Assembly: GCA_910584835.1 (NCBI GenBank)
Contig: CAJUEG010000004.1
Coordinates: 11,013-75,012, forward strand
Source: an uncultured Oscillospiraceae bacterium
Lineage (GTDB): Bacteria > Bacillota > Clostridia > Oscillospirales > Oscillospiraceae
Direction of reading: 5' to 3'
DNA length: 64,000 bases
Shown one piece after another: positions 59,226 through 64,000 of this stretch. Every line of letters starts with the position of its first letter. The first letter of the stretch is position 1. The notes below the pieces were generated by a model. It did no database searches. It was not told the DNA's origin and was given only the letters and a program-made list of their open reading frames with translations. The position numbers and the translations under genes were made by a program.

Positions 59226-61658
59226 TCAATCAATCGTCAGATGGTACTGCACACCCGGCAGGTCGCCTTTGATCGTAAAAATAACCTGATCCCCGCGTTT
59301 CTCGCCGTCAATGGTGCCGATCTCCCTGCCCACGGGGTCAAGAACCGTCAGCTTTGCATGATCCGCCCGGACACAGAGGGCGCCCTCCAGCGTTTCCGCA
59401 TAGAGCTTCCCATCCATCCGTACCATGGTGAACTGGAACCCAGGCATCATCTCCGGGCCGGGCGTGTAGCTGGCGGCATCTGTGCCTGTGGTGCCCATAG
59501 CGGTCAGCAGGAACTCCCTGGCACTGGCGAGGGATTCCACCTCCAGAGGCAGCAGCGCCAAACTGATCCGCTCATTCTTTGCCTGCACTGTCACCTGTTC
59601 GGAAAGCGCGATCTCCTGTTCCGGCGCTCCGCTGAAATAGCCGCAGCCGGATGTGCTGATCTGGAAACGGGCGTGGTCAGGGTCAAAGGTGATTTCCCCT
59701 GTGTCAGATACCAGCTTGCCGTCCACATACCCGGTTCCCTCGCCCAGTACCTTCCACTCCTTCATGGCGCGATCCACCAGGGCGGCGAACTCGCGGTAGT
59801 CGCCGTTGTGGGACGTCTGGACAATATTGTCAAAGACCAGCGCCTGTCCGCTCAGATGTACGCCGTCCTGCACTTCTCGTCCGCCTTGGGCGGCGCGGGC
59901 AAGGCGGTTCGTATCCAAGTACCGGCGCATGGGATCGCGGTAGGGTGACCACGCATAGTACACGCCGTGCCTTGCATCCCGCAGATCCGCTCCGTTGAGG
60001 AACCCAGCATTTACCGTCACATCGGCATCACCCTCATAGTGTTCGCCGCCGTTCAGAAACACATTGCGCATCGCGGTCAGATAGGGGAAAACGCACATGG
60101 GCATGGCGTTGAAGTTGGGGAGCGTCTTGAGATCGTTCTGGGTATAGACCACATCGACGCGGTTTTTCGCCGTGGAAACCAGCCCCTTGAGGAACACACT
60201 GGCCATGAAGCCCCACTGGCAGATCACAGCCGGATCATTGTAGGCGTCAAAGACGCTCAGGATTTCATCCGCGGGCCGGTTGTCCGCTTTCTCGGATGTG
60301 TGGTAGTTGTAGAGGATCAGTCCATCCCAATCATTGAGGCAGGCGTAAGCTACGGTGTGGACGTATGCGGTGGAGTGGAAGGGGTGCAGGCCGTACTCGT
60401 TCCACTCGCTGAGCATAAAGGGCTTGCCCTCCACAATGGCCACGGAGGCCAAACTCAGCAGCGTGGTCGCCATCGCCCCTGCGCCCTGCTGCATGACCAG
60501 CGGGTTTGCCGAGACATACTCCGTGGGGCCGAATACCATGTAGGTGTCGTTCTGCACCGGCAGGATCGGGTGGTTGAAGTAGGCGTTGTTCTCCATCAGG
60601 TCGCCGTCCGTATGGCCATAGACATCCGCCGCCCCGGCCATCAGATTGCTGGCTACAATAGGTACTTTTACGCCGAGGGAAACGAGGTAGTCCTTCATAT
60701 CCTGGTAGAACCGGCGGTTCATCAGGATGCCGAACTCCATGAAGTCCGCGTAGCGGGCCGGACCTTCGGCAGCGTCCCACGGCCCCATTGGCTCATTGAC
60801 GGACTGATAGAATCCGCCCTCGATGCCCCGCACCGTGCCGCCAGCGGGGTCCTCCTCATCGCCCAGCGCGCAGACGCCATCGTTTGACCACGCTTCCTTC
60901 AGCCGCTCCCGCGTATGGTATTTCATCAGCAGATAGTTCCCAAAACGGTGCTGTACCTCATCCCGGTAGGGCTTCATCTCATCTCCTTGGTCTGACCCCA
61001 TATTTCCCTTGATCGCGGATTCTTCGTTATTCATCTGCACCGTCATCACTGCGGGGTCATCCACCAAGGCCAGCCCGGTATAGGGGTTCACATGGCACAA
61101 CAGCTCACGGGCATATTCCTTTTGCAGCTCAATGAGCCGCTGGTTGTACATGGGGTGGCGCTTCATGCAGGAAGGAACGCAGCCGGGATAGTCCAGACCG
61201 TCCTCCTCCAGAAAAGTGCGGGCCACGATCAGGTCGATATGCAGATAGATCCCCTTTTCCTTGAGCTTTGCCGCGAGGTAGTCGAAGCGATCCAGCCCCT
61301 CCGGGTTGAACAGGCGGCTGCTGCCCTTGTCATAGTCCAGCAGGGGCGCTTCCCGGCAGCTTGCCCAGGTTCCGGGTTCATCGCTAATGGGGCAGTCCGC
61401 CGCATGGAGCCGGATGACGTTCACTCCCATGCTGGCAAAACGCTCGGCCAGCTTCTCCGCATCCTCATGGGACGGCGTGTTGGAGCGAGCGGCGATGTTG
61501 AAGCCCAGAAACCGGGCCCGTTTCCCGTCCTCGAAGTACAGGTGTCCGTCCTTGACCCGGACAAAACCGTGCTTGCCCGCCGGGGCATCCAGCAAATGGG
61601 AGAAGTCCAGAACCCCCTGATTGGGTTCCACCATGTCAATGCGGATGTGCTGTTTCAT
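59226..61658 (-). CDS. Clan-A-like (TIM-barrel) glycoside hydrolase
   Basis: An 810-aa protein. The N-terminal half is a TIM barrel: FLGFNIAARSNTPS, then GVNVIRLHAAD, MNNEESAIKG (likely acid/base E) and FMLSEWNEYG (likely nucleophile E), all in the order of GH5-like barrels. A beta-rich C-terminal region (about 560-810) follows. No signal peptide. The start at 61658 follows AGGAGG; the frame to 61754 runs through the promoter and 5' hairpin. First gene of the operon. I could not settle the family, and beta-galactosidase or beta-glucosidase-type activity are both possible. Confidence 0.8.
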   Translation of the reverse strand: MKQHIRIDMVEPNQGVLDFSHLLDAPAGKHGFVRVKDGHLYFEDGKRARFLGFNIAARSNTPSHEDAEKLAERFASMGVNVIRLHAADCPISDEPGTWASCREAPLLDYDKGSSRLFNPEGLDRFDYLAAKLKEKGIYLHIDLIVARTFLEEDGLDYPGCVPSCMKRHPMYNQRLIELQKEYARELLCHVNPYTGLALVDDPAVMTVQMNNEESAIKGNMGSDQGDEMKPYRDEVQHRFGNYLLMKYHTRERLKEAWSNDGVCALGDEEDPAGGTVRGIEGGFYQSVNEPMGPWDAAEGPARYADFMEFGILMNRRFYQDMKDYLVSLGVKVPIVASNLMAGAADVYGHTDGDLMENNAYFNHPILPVQNDTYMVFGPTEYVSANPLVMQQGAGAMATTLLSLASVAIVEGKPFMLSEWNEYGLHPFHSTAYVHTVAYACLNDWDGLILYNYHTSEKADNRPADEILSVFDAYNDPAVICQWGFMASVFLKGLVSTAKNRVDVVYTQNDLKTLPNFNAMPMCVFPYLTAMRNVFLNGGEHYEGDADVTVNAGFLNGADLRDARHGVYYAWSPYRDPMRRYLDTNRLARAAQGGREVQDGVHLSGQALVFDNIVQTSHNGDYREFAALVDRAMKEWKVLGEGTGYVDGKLVSDTGEITFDPDHARFQISTSGCGYFSGAPEQEIALSEQVTVQAKNERISLALLPLEVESLASAREFLLTAMGTTGTDAASYTPGPEMMPGFQFTMVRMDGKLYAETLEGALCVRADHAKLTVLDPVGREIGTIDGEKRGDQVIFTIKGDLPGVQYHLTID

Positions 61659-61682
61659 ACTGCGTCCTCCTCTAAATGAATT

Positions 61683-61722
61683 GGGGTTGCTTTCTGATGT
61701 TACTGTATCAGAAAGCAACCCC
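61683..61722 (-). promoter_or_regulatory. Perfect 5'-leader hairpin of the glycan operon
   Basis: A 16-bp perfect stem (61683-61698 with 61707-61722) and an 8-base loop, ending about 24 bases upstream of the first operon ATG. It has no T-tract. It may stabilise the mRNA or be a regulator site in DNA form. Confidence 0.7.
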
Positions 61723-61727
61723 GCGTT

Positions 61728-61758
61728 ATTGCAATATTCCGCTTCAAATTGCAATATT
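61728..61758. promoter_or_regulatory. Tandem operator repeats between the divergent promoters
   Basis: ATTGCAATATT occurs at 61728-61738 and again at 61748-61758, exactly 20 bases apart, i.e. about two helical turns on one DNA face. Each includes the palindrome ATTGCAAT. Position and spacing fit binding by the divergent AraC regulator. Confidence 0.65.
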
Positions 61759-61763
61759 CTATC

Positions 61764-61792
61764 TTGTTATTTGCTACATCCCAATATATAAT
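61764..61792 (+). promoter_or_regulatory. Promoter of the AraC regulator gene
   Basis: TTGTTA (61764-61769), 17 bases, TATAAT (61787-61792), 35 bases before the ATG. The tandem operator repeats end six bases upstream of the -35. Confidence 0.75.
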
Positions 61793-61827
61793 AAAAGCAC
61801 ACCGCAAAGGGGAAAGGAGCATCGAAC

Positions 61828-63009
61828 ATGGACTATGCTGCCTTTTGTAAGCAGTTTTTTTCTGCAACAGGAATCCCAACCGTCCTTTTTTTTGAGGGAC
61901 GTCTTGTTTACTGTGCGCTGGCGGATGTTCTGTCTATTCAGGCGCTGGATGCCTGGACAATTTATACCCCCACCAAAAATCCAGAATTCTCCTGCATCAA
62001 TCCCGACCTGGAATATGGTCATGTGCGCATTGAGGGGACGGGCTATGATCTGTTCATCGGTCCGCTTTTCACCGTACCCGTTACGAAAGAGCTTGCCCGG
62101 GAATTTATGGAGGACAGCAAAGTGTCTCCTGACCATTGGGAGGCGGTGGAGGAATTGCTATATGCACTCCCGTCAGGGAGCCATCCGCAGTTTGTTCGGT
62201 ATTTGAGATTTTTACATCAATGTCTCAATGGAGCGGATGCTGCGGAAGAAGATTTCTTTACCGAGAACGACGGCAGTGCGGCAAACCGCGAAGCGCGGGC
62301 GCTGGACACCGCCATTGAGGCAAAGGAAAACACATCCGCGCACAGTTCCTATGACTTTGAACGGAAATTGTATCGTCTGATCCAATTAGGCGATACCGCC
62401 CGGTTAAAAGCATTCCTGGAAAAAACACGGGACTTCCCCAGGGAAGGGCGGGTTGCCCGCACACCGCTCCGGCAGGCAAAGAATATCTTGATCGGCGTGG
62501 CGGAAAAGGCGGGCCTGCTGGGTGCAATCCCCGGCGGCGTTGATATAGAGCGGGTCTATCAGCTGATTGATCTTTACATTTGCGAATGTGAACAGATGCA
62601 GACGATTGATGAGGTGCGGCGGTTGCAATACATCATGCTGATGGATTTCTGCCAGCGCGCCGGGGTGGCCAAACTGCCTAAAGGCGTTTCCTCGGAAATC
62701 AGGCAGTGCATGGATTATATCCAGAGCCACACCAATATGACGATTACGGTGGAGGAGGTAGCAAAGCAGATCCATTGCGGCAGTTCCTCTTTGATGCGCC
62801 GTTTTAAGGTCGAAACAGGGATGAAGGTTGGAGATTATATTACAAAATGCAAAATGGAAGAAGCCCGCGACCTGCTCGTCTATGGTGAACGCAGTTTGGC
62901 GGAAATCAGTGCCTACCTGGGCTATTCCAGCCAGTCTTACTTCCAGAACGTGTTTAAGAAGCACTACGGTATTACACCGATGCAGTATCGGAAACAGAAT
63001 CGGAAATGA
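61828..63009 (+). CDS. AraC-family transcriptional regulator of the glycan operon
   Basis: A 393-aa regulator. The C-terminal AraC domain (about 290-390) shows two helix-turn-helix units: ITVEEVAKQIHCGSSSLMRR and LAEISAYLGYSSQSYFQNVF. The N-terminal part (about 1-110) looks like a ligand-binding PAS/PocR-type domain, and a helical linker lies between. GGAAAGGAG precedes the ATG. It is divergent from the nine-gene operon and is its probable activator, binding the tandem ATTGCAATATT repeats. Confidence 0.93.
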   Translation: MDYAAFCKQFFSATGIPTVLFFEGRLVYCALADVLSIQALDAWTIYTPTKNPEFSCINPDLEYGHVRIEGTGYDLFIGPLFTVPVTKELAREFMEDSKVSPDHWEAVEELLYALPSGSHPQFVRYLRFLHQCLNGADAAEEDFFTENDGSAANREARALDTAIEAKENTSAHSSYDFERKLYRLIQLGDTARLKAFLEKTRDFPREGRVARTPLRQAKNILIGVAEKAGLLGAIPGGVDIERVYQLIDLYICECEQMQTIDEVRRLQYIMLMDFCQRAGVAKLPKGVSSEIRQCMDYIQSHTNMTITVEEVAKQIHCGSSSLMRRFKVETGMKVGDYITKCKMEEARDLLVYGERSLAEISAYLGYSSQSYFQNVFKKHYGITPMQYRKQNRK

Positions 63010-63076
63010 AAATGGGTTGGCTGGTTGCTTACAGCATTTGCTTGACCAATCAACTATGATTACCATAATGGCTGAG

Positions 63077-63325
63077 CTAATAGAGATTTGACGACAAGCT
63101 TCCGTTTTCTCTCCAGCGGCTGGACTTCTCCACCAGCCCCGCCTTTACCAAATCCTCCAGTGCTCGCTTCACGGTCGAGCGGGACAAGCTCACGCCTGCC
63201 GCGATGGTGTTGATCCCCGGCCAGCAAGTGCCCTCCTTGTTGGCGTGATCTTTTAGGTAGATATACACCGCCTTGGCCCGGTGGCTCAGTTCCTGATCCT
63301 GATAGATGGAATCATAATAGGCCAC
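63077..63325 (-). CDS. Winged-helix protein of the conjugative element
   Basis: An 82-aa protein: LSHRAKAVYIYLKDHANKEG, then WPGINTIAAGVSLSRSTVKR, a helix-turn-helix of the kind found in element replication or regulatory proteins, followed by a wing (GLVEKSSRWRENG). The start is a GTG at 63325 with AAGGAGGGTGA upstream, four bases after the coupling-protein stop. It may be slightly truncated: the frame stops right at the border with the glycan operon region. Confidence 0.82.
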   Translation of the reverse strand: MAYYDSIYQDQELSHRAKAVYIYLKDHANKEGTCWPGINTIAAGVSLSRSTVKRALEDLVKAGLVEKSSRWRENGSLSSNLY

Positions 63326-63329
63326 GGCG

Positions 63330-64000
63330 TCACCCTCCTTCCTTGGCCGAGGGTGGGCCGTCCGGCTTTTTGGCGAAGTTAAATTCCGTCACCATGGACT
63401 GATCCGGTTGGCCCGTCTGCTTACCGTTATTCTTTGCGGCCCGCTCCCGCTTCCGGGAGCGGGCCGTTTCCGCTTCCTCCGTCCCCAGCAAAAACCGCTG
63501 CTTGATGGCCTCCTCCAGCTCCTGCCGTCCGGCGTAGTACACCTTCCGCTGGCCGTACTCTGGGACCTGATAGGGTTCCCCAAAGGTGATGCCCCAGTCC
63601 AGGAACAGCCGCAGCCGGGTTTTCATCGGATGAGACCCGGTTTTCATCACCACGAACTCGCCCTTGGGGATGGACTTCAGCTCGTCCGGGGTCATCAGGG
63701 GCCGTTCCCCCATCTGGAGCGTCCGGCTGTCCTCTCCCTTGCTCCGGCTGATGTAGCCGGACTGTACCGTGTAGCTGCCAAGGGCCTTGGACAACACATC
63801 GGCGGTCTGGCTGTTGGGAGCAAACCCGCCAAAGATGGTGTCCTGCACATTGTCCTGGATGATCTCTGAGCCTTCCTTGCCATAGTTTTTCTCCAACTGG
63901 GCCAGCGACTGGATAATAGGCACCAGGGTCAAGCGCCGGGAGCGTCCCGCGCTAAACAGCGGGAGGATGTCGAAGGGCGGCATGGTGCCCAGCTCGTCGC
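63330..64000 (-). CDS. VirD4/TraG-type conjugal coupling protein, C-terminal part (5' end beyond window)
   Basis: The frame is open to the window edge. The Walker B context (DELGT just before MPPFDILP), then VPIIQSLAQLEKNYG and the arginine/asparagine-rich NVQDTIFGG block are hallmarks of the type IV coupling ATPase that links the relaxosome to the mating channel. The visible 223 residues end in a charged tail. Coupled to the winged-helix gene downstream. This is the strongest evidence that the right part of the window belongs to a conjugative element. Confidence 0.92.
   Translation of the reverse strand, partial: DELGTMPPFDILPLFSAGRSRRLTLVPIIQSLAQLEKNYGKEGSEIIQDNVQDTIFGGFAPNSQTADVLSKALGSYTVQSGYISRSKGEDSRTLQMGERPLMTPDELKSIPKGEFVVMKTGSHPMKTRLRLFLDWGITFGEPYQVPEYGQRKVYYAGRQELEEAIKQRFLLGTEEAETARSRKRERAAKNNGKQTGQPDQSMVTEFNFAKKPDGPPSAKEGG

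Larger units (their letters stand above)
24788..64000. mobile_element. Segment of a large integrative conjugative element (right end beyond window)
   Basis: Element-type genes occupy 24788-43432 (IreB-like, YolD-like, Y-family polymerase, three serine recombinases, SHOCT, sigma-like factor) and 63077-64000 (winged-helix protein, VirD4-type coupling protein). Between them lies a glycan-utilisation operon. I could not identify att sites; the left limit is a judgement based on gene content and the remnant at 22018 may mark an older insertion. More than one nested element is possible. Confidence 0.55.

Noticed and set aside
1..64000. CRISPR arrays, rRNA or tRNA genes
   Set aside because: No regularly spaced direct repeats, and no cloverleaf or rRNA-like sequence was noticed on reading through.

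Overview
The window looks like a GC-rich Firmicutes chromosome of the Oscillospiraceae/Clostridia type. Support comes from AGGAGG-type ribosome sites, a clostridial mobile-element backbone, GntP/GntR sugar-acid genes, LytS/YesM-type two-component regulation of a sugar ABC importer, and a perfect Firmicutes-type parS site at 11881. I cannot name the species. No rRNA, tRNA or CRISPR array was seen.

Region 1 (1-24.6 kb) is chromosomal. It starts with the end of a small membrane protein and its Xre regulator, then a glutaminase. A GntR/FadR regulator sits beside a plus-strand sugar-acid operon: IlvD/Edd dehydratase, Gfo/Idh dehydrogenase, two xylose-isomerase-like barrels and a GntP permease. The dehydratase promoter overlaps two palindromes. 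An M20 amidohydrolase follows. A minus-strand glycan cluster (11.0-20.9 kb) holds a GH94 phosphorylase closely resembling N,N'-diacetylchitobiose phosphorylase, a phosphohexomutase, a sensor kinase, a sugar ABC importer (binding protein and two permeases) and an AraC-type response regulator, with parS just ahead of the regulator. A DNA-repair methyltransferase, a recombinase scrap and an msrC / flavin reductase / HAD operon close the region.

Region 2 (about 24.7-43.5 kb) is accessory backbone of an integrative conjugative element: IreB-like and YolD-like genes, a Y-family DNA polymerase, small proteins, a truncated SGNH hydrolase, a tyrosine phosphatase with an insert, zinc-finger proteins, a phosphoesterase, three tandem large serine recombinase genes, a SHOCT-like small protein and a sigma-like factor. 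The polymerase gene is split by a 7.3-kb AT-richer insertion (26928-34242) bounded by 81-bp inverted end units. That insertion carries a decayed parA, a decayed IS66 transposase and an intact three-gene operon: a 58-aa protein, a 1003-aa protein with an HExxH motif, and a 382-aa FRG-domain protein. This operon is my best candidate for an undescribed, probably defence-related, system.

Region 3 (43.8-63.0 kb) is a nine-gene minus-strand glycan-utilisation operon with a divergent AraC regulator: a clan-A-like glycosidase, a second GH94 phosphorylase, a zinc-ribbon protein, two GPH-type sugar symporters, a domain-swapped GH3, a GH78 rhamnosidase, a conventional GH3 and a GH43. It is flanked by element genes on both sides, so it is probably cargo. 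Region 4 (63.1-64 kb) returns to conjugation genes: a winged-helix protein and the C-terminus of a VirD4/TraG coupling protein, cut by the window edge.
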